DNA from: JAAXHE01 sp964551635
Lineage (GTDB): Bacteria; Latescibacterota; UBA2968; GCA-2709665
Reading direction: 5' to 3'
NCBI GenBank assembly: GCA_964551635.1
Contig: CAZKDZ010000035.1
Span: forward strand, 1-14,456
DNA: 14,456 nucleotides
The notes below the pieces were generated by a model. That model ran no database searches. It was not told the DNA's origin and worked only from the letters and a program-made list of their open reading frames with translations. The position numbers and the translations under genes are program-made. Each line of letters starts with the position of its first letter. Positions within the stretch are counted from its first letter, which is position 1. Below, piece by piece: positions 1 through 7,632 of the stretch.

Positions 1-55
1 AGCCGGCGAGCCGGAAGGGGCATCTCCCTGAATATAACACGCGTCCGAACAACAG

Positions 56-94
56 AAAAAGACGTTTGCGGTTCCCTGCCGCAAACGCCTTTTT
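56..94. terminator. Bidirectional rho-independent terminator
   Basis: A perfect 9-bp stem (CGTTTGCGG at 63-71 pairing with CCGCAAACG at 79-87) closes a 7-nt loop. It is followed by a T run at 90-94 on the plus strand and preceded by an A run at 56-60, which reads as a U tract on the minus strand. It can therefore stop transcription from both sides. It lies about 220 bp beyond the hflX stop and probably ends the UVR-hflX transcript. It would also serve any plus-strand gene ending just left of the window. Confidence 0.85.
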
Positions 95-147
95 CATTTT
101 ACCCAGGTGTCCTGTCCCAAAAATCCCTCGCCATCCGACCCCCTGCT

Positions 148-312
148 TAGCAGTCCGTTGAAAAAGTCCATCCGGGCTACGGCCGGCCCTTGCGGTCGAA
201 TACTGCGTTGCGCGCCCTTGCCGAATCGCAGGATGGGACTCGGTTGCGCGCCTTGTCTTCGACCACAATGGCTCGGCCTCGCCTGCAGAGCGACTTTATC
301 AACGGACTGTTA
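148..312. repeat. 165-bp MITE-like inverted-repeat element
   Basis: The ends are terminal inverted repeats. The left arm reads CAGTCCGTTGAAAAAGTC (151-168) and the right arm (292-309) is its reverse complement with 17 of 18 positions matching. The symmetry continues inward: 181-200 pairs with 258-278 with few mismatches and a one-base gap, so the whole element could fold as a long imperfect hairpin. It holds no plausible gene. A diverged copy lies at the right edge of the window (14389-14440), which shows it is a dispersed family. The right arm begins at the TAA stop of hflX (310-312). Mobilisation in trans by a transposase is inference. I see no clear target duplication. Confidence 0.7.
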
Positions 313-1611
313 GCGCTTGATCCGAAACCTCCCATCCGGCAGAAGCCGCCGGGTATTCTGCCGGCTCAGTTTAACTTCCAGCAGCACGTCGTTTCCTTCA
401 TAGGCTGTATTCAGTATTTCGCCCACCCGATACAGTTCCGAGAGCAGCTTTCCTTCCGCCTGTGGCACGCGCAGATTCATCACCGTCCGCTGGCCTTCCA
501 GCCGGTCATAAATCGCCCATCGCAGTTCGTCCAGGCCCCGGGCTTCCTGCGCGGATACCCAGATGCCATCGGGAAACGCGGAACGCAGGCGACGCTGCAT
601 CCCTGGGTCGCCAAATCTGTCGATCTTGTTGAAAGCCATCAGGGTGGGATACTCCGCGATGCCCAGACCCTGAAGGGTTTCGTACACCGACGCGATCTGG
701 TCCTCGCACCTGGGATGACTGACGTCGACAACATGAAGCAACAGGTCCGCATCCACGGCCTCCTCCAGGGTACTCCTGAACGATGCGACAAGGTGATGAG
801 GAAGCTTTCGAATGAAACCGACCGTATCGGTCAGAAGGACCTCACGATTGTAACCCAGATATACCCGGCGGGTTGTGGAATCCAGCGTTGCGAACAAGCG
901 GTCTTCCACCAGAACGTCGGCGCCGGAAAGTGCGCGCATCAGCGTTGATTTTCCAGCATTCGTATAGCCCACCAGGGAGACGCGAAACACGTCCGTGCGC
1001 TGTTTGCGTCCGAGGACGCGGCGACGGGAGATTCTGTTCAGCGCTCTGGTCAGTACTCCAATACGACTCCGCAGCGCCCGCCGGTCCACTTCCAGCTGGG
1101 TCTCGCCCGGCCCCCGTGTCCCGATTCCGCCTGTTGTGCCACCGTGGCCGGCCTGGCGCGACAGATGGGTCCACCGGCGCGTCAGACGCGGCAGCAGATA
1201 GTTGAGCTGCGCCAACTCCACCTGCGTCTGTGCCTCGCGGGTCTTCGCCCTGCCGGCGAAAATGTCCAGAATCAGCCGGCTCCTGTCGATTACATTGACT
1301 CCCGCGAGTTCTTCCAGGTTCTTGGACTGGGCGGGCGACAGGTCATCGTCGAAAATCACCAGTTGCGCGCTGAGTTGCTTCACACGGAGCGCAAGTTCTT
1401 CAGCCTTGCCCCGACCGATAAAAAAAGCCGGATCGATGCTCTCCCGCTCCTGCACGATCCGGTCCACAACCTGCGCTCCCGCGGTATCCGCGAGCAACGC
1501 AAGCTCGTTCAAGGTGTCGTTTGCGTCCCGGGATGATTTTCCCGGAAGCGCCATCCCCACCAGAATCGCGCGTTCCGACTCCTTCCTGGTGAAGCCTTCA
1601 TGCACTCCCAA
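310..1611 (-). CDS. hflX: GTPase HflX
   Basis: This is a 433-residue ribosome-associated GTPase of the Obg-HflX superfamily, which in characterised bacteria binds the 50S subunit and splits stalled ribosomes. The N-terminal HflX domain covers about residues 14-150. The glycine-rich family hallmark GGTTGGIGTRGPGETQLE is at 157-174. The G domain then follows: P-loop GYTNAGKST at 215-223, DTVG at 262-265, NKID at 328-331 and VSA near 352. A C-terminal domain runs to residue 433. The start is a TTG codon (1609-1611), chosen because an excellent Shine-Dalgarno GGAGGAG (plus-strand 1621-1627) sits 9 nt upstream and the conserved ERAILVG segment must be included. It lies 48 nt downstream of the UVR-motif gene and is probably cotranscribed with it. 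Its TAA stop coincides with the end of the MITE-like repeat. Confidence 0.96.
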   Translation of the reverse strand: MGVHEGFTRKESERAILVGMALPGKSSRDANDTLNELALLADTAGAQVVDRIVQERESIDPAFFIGRGKAEELALRVKQLSAQLVIFDDDLSPAQSKNLEELAGVNVIDRSRLILDIFAGRAKTREAQTQVELAQLNYLLPRLTRRWTHLSRQAGHGGTTGGIGTRGPGETQLEVDRRALRSRIGVLTRALNRISRRRVLGRKQRTDVFRVSLVGYTNAGKSTLMRALSGADVLVEDRLFATLDSTTRRVYLGYNREVLLTDTVGFIRKLPHHLVASFRSTLEEAVDADLLLHVVDVSHPRCEDQIASVYETLQGLGIAEYPTLMAFNKIDRFGDPGMQRRLRSAFPDGIWVSAQEARGLDELRWAIYDRLEGQRTVMNLRVPQAEGKLLSELYRVGEILNTAYEGNDVLLEVKLSRQNTRRLLPDGRFRIKR

Positions 1612-1659
1612 TTGAAGGTTCTCCTCCCCGGCATTCAGAGGTGCGCCTGGCGCCGGACT

Positions 1660-2436
1660 CTATTTGCGGGTTCCGGGCTGTCGCTCCGCCCTGGGAGAAA
1701 GCGCCTGGAGCTGATCCCGAAGCTGCGCGGCCCGTTCGAAATCTTCAATGGCGACCGCCTCGCTGAGTTGTTCCCTGAGGTCCTGGAACAGGGGCCTTGG
1801 CCGATCCTTTCGGATCTCCTCCGCCCACTCTTTCAGGAATACCACCTCTTCGCTGTCTTCAACCAGGTCGGGCCGGTCGTAGTCTTTGTAAAAGCCCTGG
1901 ATCTCGTCGATGCCGTTGTTGATTTCCAGAAGCGCCCGATCGAAATTCTCAGCTTCAAGTTCCTGAAGTACCACCGCGCGAACCCGATGCCCGATTACAA
2001 AGGGTCTGTACTGCTCGAGAACCATGCTGTCTTCTTCTTCCCGCGCGAATTCCTTGACAAAGTCGAACATGTCGAGGTTTCGCTGAGCATCTTCCTGCGC
2101 AAGCCGATATTCGCCGAGTTCCAGAAAGCTGATCCGCCGGTGGTAATACTGAAGCCCTTCAACCTGTAGCGTAAGGCAGACATCGGGATCGAGATTGAAC
2201 GCCTTCGAGTCCCGCAACGCCGTGCCCGCTTTTTCCTTGTAGTAGTGGAGCAGAGATTCACATCCGTGAGGACGCTGTCCGTCAGGGCGCCCTGCGACCT
2301 CCATCTGCAGGATCCCCATCTCAACACGGAGCTGGATTTTCTCCCTGCCGTCCGTCCCCTTGATTCGCCTCACACAGAGTTTGTCGGGCTCGAACGGCCA
2401 ACTGTCCAGAAGCGGCTGAATGTCATCCATACCCAT
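1660..2436 (-). CDS. UVR-motif (UvrB/UvrC motif) protein of unknown function
   Basis: This is a 258-residue cytoplasmic, mostly helical, acidic protein. Its only recognisable domain is a C-terminal UVR motif at about 217-247 (LREQLSEAVAIEDFERAAQL and following), the short helical hairpin that UvrB and UvrC use to interact. It has no nuclease or helicase motifs, so it is not UvrB or UvrC. UVR motifs also occur in McsA, Clp-type ATPases and uncharacterised proteins of about this length. The start at ATG 2434-2436 was chosen over a longer in-frame extension (to 2598) because GGAGG (plus-strand 2446-2450) lies 9 nt upstream. In addition, a strong promoter lies inside the would-be extension. The gene is first in a two-gene unit with hflX. 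Residues 60-150 (CESLLHYYKEKAG to VLEQYRPFVIGHRVRAV) look like a conserved globular core, but the function is unknown. Confidence 0.88.
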   Translation of the reverse strand: MGMDDIQPLLDSWPFEPDKLCVRRIKGTDGREKIQLRVEMGILQMEVAGRPDGQRPHGCESLLHYYKEKAGTALRDSKAFNLDPDVCLTLQVEGLQYYHRRISFLELGEYRLAQEDAQRNLDMFDFVKEFAREEEDSMVLEQYRPFVIGHRVRAVVLQELEAENFDRALLEINNGIDEIQGFYKDYDRPDLVEDSEEVVFLKEWAEEIRKDRPRPLFQDLREQLSEAVAIEDFERAAQLRDQLQALSPRAERQPGTRK

Positions 2437-2500
2437 ATACACTTTCCTCCAGACTCCCGCCTGAACTTCGAAACGAACGGGTATTCCGGGATCCTTTGTG

Positions 2501-2529
2501 ATTTTACCATAACACCCCGACGTTGTCAA
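2501..2529 (-). promoter_or_regulatory. Sigma70-type promoter of the UVR-hflX operon
   Basis: Read on the minus strand, a perfect -35 TTGACA (plus 2524-2529) is separated by exactly 17 nt from TAAAAT (plus 2501-2506), one mismatch from the -10 consensus. Transcription would start near 2494, giving a 5' leader of about 58 nt before the ATG at 2436. This makes the UVR-hflX pair independent of the four-gene operon upstream. No hairpin terminator was seen between that operon's last stop and this promoter, so readthrough is possible. Confidence 0.8.
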
Positions 2530-2563
2530 GGATTTTGACCGTACAGATACTGCTGGCGGAACA

Positions 2564-3859
2564 CTAGAGCGCCGCGACAACCGACCGGACCGCCGCACGC
2601 ACCAGGTTCAATTCTTCGTCGCCATGAGTCAGGCCCACGTACCAGCGGCCATCGGGCAACAACTGTATACCCTCCTCCAGCATGCCGGCCCGGAACCGGT
2701 TGTAAAGCGCCATGTCCGTCCTCTTCAGTTCCCGATAGTGCGCGGGCGGAGACTGAACGCCAAAGTGAACGTTGAAGACGGTACCTGCTCCCGAGGTACA
2801 CACCGGTATTCCCCGGCAAACCGCAGCCGATTCTATCGCTTGCCGAATCACGTAACCATGCCCATGCATCCGCCGGAAGGCAAGGGGATTTGCGCCGAGA
2901 ATCTTCACGGTGGCAAGCCCTGCGGCCAGATTGACCGTGCTGCCGTTGTACGTTCCCGCGTGGATCGTCCCGCCGTCTCTGAGTGCGTCGAACATGCTCC
3001 GTGAGCCCGCAACGGCGGAAAGTGTGAAGCCGCCGGCGAGGGCCTTTGCGTAGACCGACAGATCCGGGATCACGTTGAAGTATTCCCGCGCGCCGCCGAG
3101 GGCAAGACGGAAGCCCGTGATGACTTCGTCGAATATCGAAACCGCGCCATAGCTCCGGCACAGGTCGACCATTCCCTTCAGAAACCCTTCCCCGGGCATG
3201 ATCGATCCGGAGTTGGCCAGCACCGGCTCGGTGATCACAGCCGCGATTTCCCCGCCCCGCCTTGCGAACAGGTTTTCCAGCAGGTCGAAACGGTTCCAGG
3301 GAAGCGTTACCGTCTCCGCGAACTCCGCCGCAGGCTGTCCGCCGCACGCGGCCACGACCCGGGGAGCCTCCGGAGGGCCAAGTGCTTCGTCGGATTCGTG
3401 GTAACTCACCAGGATATTGTTCAACCAGCCGTGATAGTGCCCCTCGAACTTGACGAATTTTGCCCGTCCGGTGGCCGCGCGGGCAAGCCGCAGCGCCGCC
3501 TGAACGGCTTCGGAACCCGTATTGGAGAAAATCACCTGGTCCACGCCGGGGAGCGCTTCCACCAGAAGTTTCGCGAATGCGACTTCGCCAGGATGCTGGG
3601 CGCCCAGGGTGTATGACTTCCGGACCGCCGCCGTCACCGCCGCGTTCAGCTCCGGGTGGTTCGACCCCAGGATCAACGGCCCCCACGCCAGTGTGTAGTC
3701 CAGCAGCCGGTTCCCGTCCACGTCGTAGTAATAGGGCCCCTCGGCCCGCTCGAAGAACAGCGGCGGCGAGGTCACGGCGCGCCTCATCCCGGAAGACACA
3801 CCCATCGCAAGGTAACGGGAGCTCTCATCGAAAAGCGCCGTGGATCGCGCCGAATTCAT
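2564..3859 (-). CDS. HemL-like class III PLP aminotransferase (GSA aminomutase family)
   Basis: This is a 431-residue PLP fold-type I enzyme similar to glutamate-1-semialdehyde 2,1-aminomutase and related class III aminotransferases. Visible motifs are SNTGSEAVQAALRLAR (112-127, phosphate-binding loop), HYHGW (141-145), FDEVITGFR (243-251, with the Asp that contacts the PLP ring nitrogen) and AKALAGG (271-277, with Lys272 as the Schiff-base lysine). GTYNGS (302-307) supplies the phosphate-contacting Thr. The start at ATG 3857-3859 is preferred over a TTG at 3868: AGAGGA (plus 3869-3874) is 9 nt from the ATG but directly abuts the TTG. It is last in the four-gene operon, 5 nt after the M28-AAC(3) gene. 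With no other haem genes nearby and a dehydrogenase in the operon, a role aminating a ketone or aldehyde intermediate is more likely than tetrapyrrole synthesis (inference). Confidence 0.9.
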   Translation of the reverse strand: MNSARSTALFDESSRYLAMGVSSGMRRAVTSPPLFFERAEGPYYYDVDGNRLLDYTLAWGPLILGSNHPELNAAVTAAVRKSYTLGAQHPGEVAFAKLLVEALPGVDQVIFSNTGSEAVQAALRLARAATGRAKFVKFEGHYHGWLNNILVSYHESDEALGPPEAPRVVAACGGQPAAEFAETVTLPWNRFDLLENLFARRGGEIAAVITEPVLANSGSIMPGEGFLKGMVDLCRSYGAVSIFDEVITGFRLALGGAREYFNVIPDLSVYAKALAGGFTLSAVAGSRSMFDALRDGGTIHAGTYNGSTVNLAAGLATVKILGANPLAFRRMHGHGYVIRQAIESAAVCRGIPVCTSGAGTVFNVHFGVQSPPAHYRELKRTDMALYNRFRAGMLEEGIQLLPDGRWYVGLTHGDEELNLVRAAVRSVVAAL

Positions 3860-3864
3860 CGCGG

Positions 3865-6522
3865 TCAATCCTCTTCGGTTGCCGGCATCGACGCCTGTGT
3901 CGCCACGATTGCGGGCTTGATGTCACACGTCGGACAAACGCGCCGGAGATGGTCCCGCCGCGCCTTCCAGACTTCTATTGCCGGGACGAAGATCGAATCG
4001 GCCTTACCCACCTTTCCGCGGCGTTGCCTCCCCCTGCGATCCAGCGCCATGTTCAGTTTTCCCGGCGGCACCGGACACAGCGCCGATCTGAACGCCAGCC
4101 CCGGGACCCTGCGCACGTTGCCATCGGCCGAAACGACTCGATAGGAATTCCCGAACGGGTCGATGCAGCCGCAGGGCACGGACAACTCCGCCACGTGGTA
4201 AGCGGTAGTGGCGTTGTGGTCCACACCGAGCAGAACGATGTGTCCGTTTCCGTGCACGAGCTGGCCGATCGGGCTGTCAGGCGTCCAGAGTCCCTTTTTG
4301 CCGTGGTCCCTGCAATAGGCTTCGGCCCGCGGCCCCACGGCCGCCACAGCGTGTGTGGGATGGTCGCTTCTGACCGCGTCCGGACGCCGCCAGAACGCAT
4401 CAGGGATCGCGCCGTTGGTCGTCGGCGTTGTCATCGGATTGTACACCTGTGCGGCCCTGTGATTAAACGACGGCATCATCATGGTGCCGCGCTTTCCGAT
4501 CACCGCCAGCAGAGACTCGATAACTGTTTCCGCGCCGCCCTCCACGTGTCCGATTGATGACAGGGAACTGTGTACCATGACGTCCATTCCCCTGGCCAGC
4601 CCCAGCGCGGCGAGGTCCTTCATCAGGCCCTCGCGCGTCACCCGTTCCGTTTTGTCGATAAGTTCCACGTATCCCAATTCACTGTGGGCCTCGAAATATT
4701 CAATTACGTGCTCGATCCTGACCGTGTTCCCGGTCTCGCACGCCACGGCCTGCGAAATTTCGTGGAGCGTCCGGTTGCCGTCCGCCCAGAACAGGGCCCA
4801 GGCGGAAAGCCCTTTCCGGTTGATCCGGCCGGCGATCTCCGGCGGCGTATTCTCACCAATGGGCGAGAGCAAACGGGTACGCCGCGGTATCCGGTCCCCT
4901 CCTTCGACGCGTCGGAGACGCCGTCTTCGTTTGCCTCTTGACGCGGCCCGGCCGGCTTCCCTCACCTCCCGCTCGTGGCCGGCGAACCGTTCCAGGATCT
5001 CCCGTCTTTCCCCGCCCCACATCCAGCGTTCAAGTTTCTCCAGGATGACCCGGTGCTGCTCGCGTTCGTATTCGGCCTGTGCGACCGATGGGTTCCCCCT
5101 TGTCAACCGCCCGACCGTCCGCGCGGTTTCCACGGCGGCAACGTCCTCAATCTCCTCTGTGCCCGCATCCGCCAGCCAGTACAGATAACCCGCCATGGCC
5201 GTCGCGCAGGAAGCCAGCCCTCTTGTACTCAGCAGATTCGGCGTGTCCGCGGATGAGTGATAGGCGTCGAATCCCCGCCCGGGCTTGTGGTGATGCGTGG
5301 TGAGCCATGGACACGGAAACCCGTACTTCGGATCGCCGATCAGCGTGTCGGACGTGGGTTGAAACGGCTCCATATAGAGACGATATCCGGGATTCCGCAG
5401 CCGGAGCGTTTCCGTCAGAATCGTCTCGCCCAGCCTGTCCACGAAGCCGGCCGACATCGGAATCGTGGCGTGCCACTCGATCCGGCCGCCGCAGACAGAC
5501 GGTTTGCTTCCCACCGAATCGATCACGACGCCCGCAAGAGGGGTTTGCAGACGCTGCGTGTCCTCGAGGTACTTGAAAAACCCGTGACATTCGTACGCAT
5601 TCAGCAGACGGATGGTTCGCCGGGGCCGCGGCAGCTTGCCGGCTGCGATCAACTGTTCGAGCACGCGTGCGATCTCGAGGCACAGCGCCACGCCGGATGC
5701 GTTGTCGATCGCCCCCGGCTCCGCACTGTGCGCAAGCGCCCATACTTCATCCTGCGGATCGGCCGCTCCCGGCACAACCCCGCTCACCTGATCGTGAGTG
5801 CCGGCGTAATGCCGAATATCCACGTCTGTCCGGACCGTCAGCGAGCCGTGCCTGCCAAGCAGCCCGCGCAGCCGTTTGCCCAGGTTTTCGGACAACACCA
5901 GGCCCACCATCTGAACCGCCGCGTCCTGAATCGGCACGCCTCCCCATCCGAATTTCGTCCATGCGGTCGCATTGGGCAGATTCGGTACCGGGTGATCCGT
6001 AACCACCGCCGCCGCGCCGGCTTCCGCGAAAGACCGCAACATTCCGCGCGGGTCCATTCGCGTGAGGACCACCTTTCCGGACAGCCCGCCCCGGGAAACT
6101 CGACTCAGAGCCTCCCTGGAATCCACGACAGCCAGTTCGCTCTCCATCCCGCCGGGCGGCGTGGCGCCGCTCCATTGAATCACGTGCCAGGGATTCTCGT
6201 TATAGTCCAGAATACGCTTTTTTACCGGATGAATCACGTCCATCGTCGCCGAGCGCACGTCCGCGGCTCTATGGATGATCCATCGGCCCGATCCGATGGA
6301 CCCGCCGGTGCGCATGGTATGTACTTCCGCCTGCGCGCCTGATTCTTCGAAGCGGCGCACCAGATATTCGGTGGTTTCCCGGAACCGGTCGAACGAGTTC
6401 CATCGGTCCGTCGCCACCACGGCGCGCACATCCTCCATAACCCGATTGCCGTCCGTACTCGCGTGCAGCAGCGGCAACACCGCTTTACAGAAGTTGATGA
6501 CCGAATCAGGCCGATCCGGCAT
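3865..6522 (-). CDS. Fusion: M28-type zinc peptidase plus AAC(3)-type N-acetyltransferase
   Basis: This 885-residue protein has two enzymatic halves. The N-terminal half (about 1-455) resembles M28 metalloaminopeptidases with a PA-like insert (about 90-225). Putative zinc and catalytic residues are His265, Asp273 (HSAEPGAIDNASG), Glu311 (NAYECHGF), Asp335 (VVIDSVG) and His422 (YHSSAD). The position after the catalytic Glu is Cys312, where classical M28 enzymes have a second Glu. A coiled, strongly basic linker (about 470-555, with KRRRRLRR at 531-538) leads to a small winged-helix-like segment (about 555-625). The C-terminal part (about 630-870) is an AAC(3) (antibiotic_NAT) fold: VHSSLSSIGHVEGG (650-663), SDHPTHAVAAVGP (719-731), LLGVDHNATTAYHVAE (764-779) and DPFGNSYRV (788-796). 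There is no signal peptide, so it is probably cytoplasmic. The ATG at 6520-6522 has GGAG 7 nt upstream. The substrate is unknown; the acceptor need not be an aminoglycoside drug. Confidence 0.88.
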   Translation of the reverse strand: MPDRPDSVINFCKAVLPLLHASTDGNRVMEDVRAVVATDRWNSFDRFRETTEYLVRRFEESGAQAEVHTMRTGGSIGSGRWIIHRAADVRSATMDVIHPVKKRILDYNENPWHVIQWSGATPPGGMESELAVVDSREALSRVSRGGLSGKVVLTRMDPRGMLRSFAEAGAAAVVTDHPVPNLPNATAWTKFGWGGVPIQDAAVQMVGLVLSENLGKRLRGLLGRHGSLTVRTDVDIRHYAGTHDQVSGVVPGAADPQDEVWALAHSAEPGAIDNASGVALCLEIARVLEQLIAAGKLPRPRRTIRLLNAYECHGFFKYLEDTQRLQTPLAGVVIDSVGSKPSVCGGRIEWHATIPMSAGFVDRLGETILTETLRLRNPGYRLYMEPFQPTSDTLIGDPKYGFPCPWLTTHHHKPGRGFDAYHSSADTPNLLSTRGLASCATAMAGYLYWLADAGTEEIEDVAAVETARTVGRLTRGNPSVAQAEYEREQHRVILEKLERWMWGGERREILERFAGHEREVREAGRAASRGKRRRRLRRVEGGDRIPRRTRLLSPIGENTPPEIAGRINRKGLSAWALFWADGNRTLHEISQAVACETGNTVRIEHVIEYFEAHSELGYVELIDKTERVTREGLMKDLAALGLARGMDVMVHSSLSSIGHVEGGAETVIESLLAVIGKRGTMMMPSFNHRAAQVYNPMTTPTTNGAIPDAFWRRPDAVRSDHPTHAVAAVGPRAEAYCRDHGKKGLWTPDSPIGQLVHGNGHIVLLGVDHNATTAYHVAELSVPCGCIDPFGNSYRVVSADGNVRRVPGLAFRSALCPVPPGKLNMALDRRGRQRRGKVGKADSIFVPAIEVWKARRDHLRRVCPTCDIKPAIVATQASMPATEED

Positions 6523-6543
6523 ACGAAATCTCCATTGTGAAAT

Positions 6544-7599
6544 TTACGCCACGGCGCCCGTTTCCAACAGCGCGACGCCAAGTTCCTCTGCCACGGAGCG
6601 GATCTCCGACCACGTGGCCTCCTCCAGGGACACACCCTCCGTCTCCCGCCGCCTTCGAGTCTCGGACTCAATCTCTCCCGGTACGTATATCCGTTCCACG
6701 CCCGGCATCGTCGGTGACGATTTCACCCAGTCGATCAGTTTCCTCACCTCTGCCTTAAAGTCGCCCACGTCGGCGAAACTCTCGATCTTGATTGCGAGCG
6801 CCAGATATCCGCTCCCGCCCCGCGTGGGCGCCTCCGCGCTGCACCCTGCCCAGGACAGACCGCCCGCGATGGCGTCGATCATCATCGCCAGGCCGTATCC
6901 CTTGTGACCATAGGCGCCGCCGAGAGGCAACATGGCCGCATTTCCGGTGTATAATTCCTCGGGATCGGTTACGGTGTTTCCGTCCTGGTCTACCATCCAG
7001 TCTTCGGGCATGGGTTGCCCCCGTAAACGGCAGATGTCGACTTTGCCGCCCGCCACGATGCAGGTGGTAATATCGAGCGTCATCGGCGGTCCGTCTCCCG
7101 TAGGGACGCCGATCGCGATCGGGTTGGGAGGCAACCGTTGGCCCGTGCCGCCGAACGGCGCCGCGAACCGTCCTCCTCCGTTCAACATCAGTATCCCGAT
7201 ACAATCCCGCTCCGCAGCGATCGAGGGGAATTCGCCCAGCCGGCCGATATGGCCTGAACGATGGACAGCGACCGCCCCAAGTGTGTGTTGAAGGGCCCGG
7301 TCGACCGCCATACGCATGGCCAGATTGGCCACCACGATGCCGATTCCTCCGCCCGCGTCGATGGTCACGGAAACCGGCGTCTCACGAACCACTTTGTGGT
7401 TTCCGGCGGCCTTGATTACACCTTCTTTAAGGCCGCGCGCGTAGCCCGGCATCCTGTGGATTCCGTGGGAGTCGTGCCCCACCAGGTTCGCGTCCACCAG
7501 GTGGTCCGTTACGATCCGCGCCTGATCTTCCGGGAGTCCGGCGGCCTCGAATATCGCGTATCCGCACTGTCTCAGATTGAGGTGTGAGATGATTGGCAT
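6544..7599 (-). CDS. Ldh_2-family NAD(P)-dependent 2-hydroxyacid dehydrogenase (malate/L-lactate/ureidoglycolate type)
   Basis: This 351-residue protein belongs to the Ldh_2 (malate/L-lactate dehydrogenase) family, which is distinct from Rossmann-fold lactate dehydrogenases. Members oxidise malate, lactate, ureidoglycolate, sulfolactate or 2,3-diketogulonate with NAD(P). Family signatures are GHDSHGIHRMPGY (41-53, with the conserved His45 and Arg49), VHRSGHIGRLGEF (112-124, with His117), the PNPIAIGVPT nucleotide-pocket segment (158-167) and GHKGYGLAMMID (231-242). The length is normal for the family. The ATG start has TCCCC on the plus strand (7606-7610), i.e. GGGGA, 6 nt upstream. It sits 33 nt after the GH20-like gene and 21 nt before the M28-AAC(3) gene, so all are probably one transcript. 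The precise substrate cannot be read from sequence. A hydroxy to keto oxidation feeding the operon's aminotransferase is a reasonable inference. Confidence 0.93.
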   Translation of the reverse strand: MPIISHLNLRQCGYAIFEAAGLPEDQARIVTDHLVDANLVGHDSHGIHRMPGYARGLKEGVIKAAGNHKVVRETPVSVTIDAGGGIGIVVANLAMRMAVDRALQHTLGAVAVHRSGHIGRLGEFPSIAAERDCIGILMLNGGGRFAAPFGGTGQRLPPNPIAIGVPTGDGPPMTLDITTCIVAGGKVDICRLRGQPMPEDWMVDQDGNTVTDPEELYTGNAAMLPLGGAYGHKGYGLAMMIDAIAGGLSWAGCSAEAPTRGGSGYLALAIKIESFADVGDFKAEVRKLIDWVKSSPTMPGVERIYVPGEIESETRRRRETEGVSLEEATWSEIRSVAEELGVALLETGAVA

Positions 7600-7632
7600 C
7601 GACTTTCCCCGAATCGTGTTGTCCGCACTCGC

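Noticed and set aside
1..31. Possible 3' end of a plus-strand gene (about 9 codons then TGA at 29-31)
   Set aside because: It is too short to identify; only the convergent terminator at 56-94 hints that a gene ends here.
2437..2598. 54-residue N-terminal extension of the UVR-motif protein
   Set aside because: It would overlap the aminotransferase gene and contain the UVR-hflX promoter; the Shine-Dalgarno favours ATG 2436.
3865..4630. Calling the AAC(3) domain an antibiotic resistance gene
   Set aside because: The fold family includes many non-resistance N-acyltransferases, and fusion to a peptidase within a metabolic operon argues against a drug-resistance role.
5257..6342. 361-codon plus-strand open frame antisense to the M28 domain, and a similar 365-codon frame at 3460-4557
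   Set aside because: Both are Arg/Pro-rich shadows of real genes with no domain or convincing ribosome binding site.
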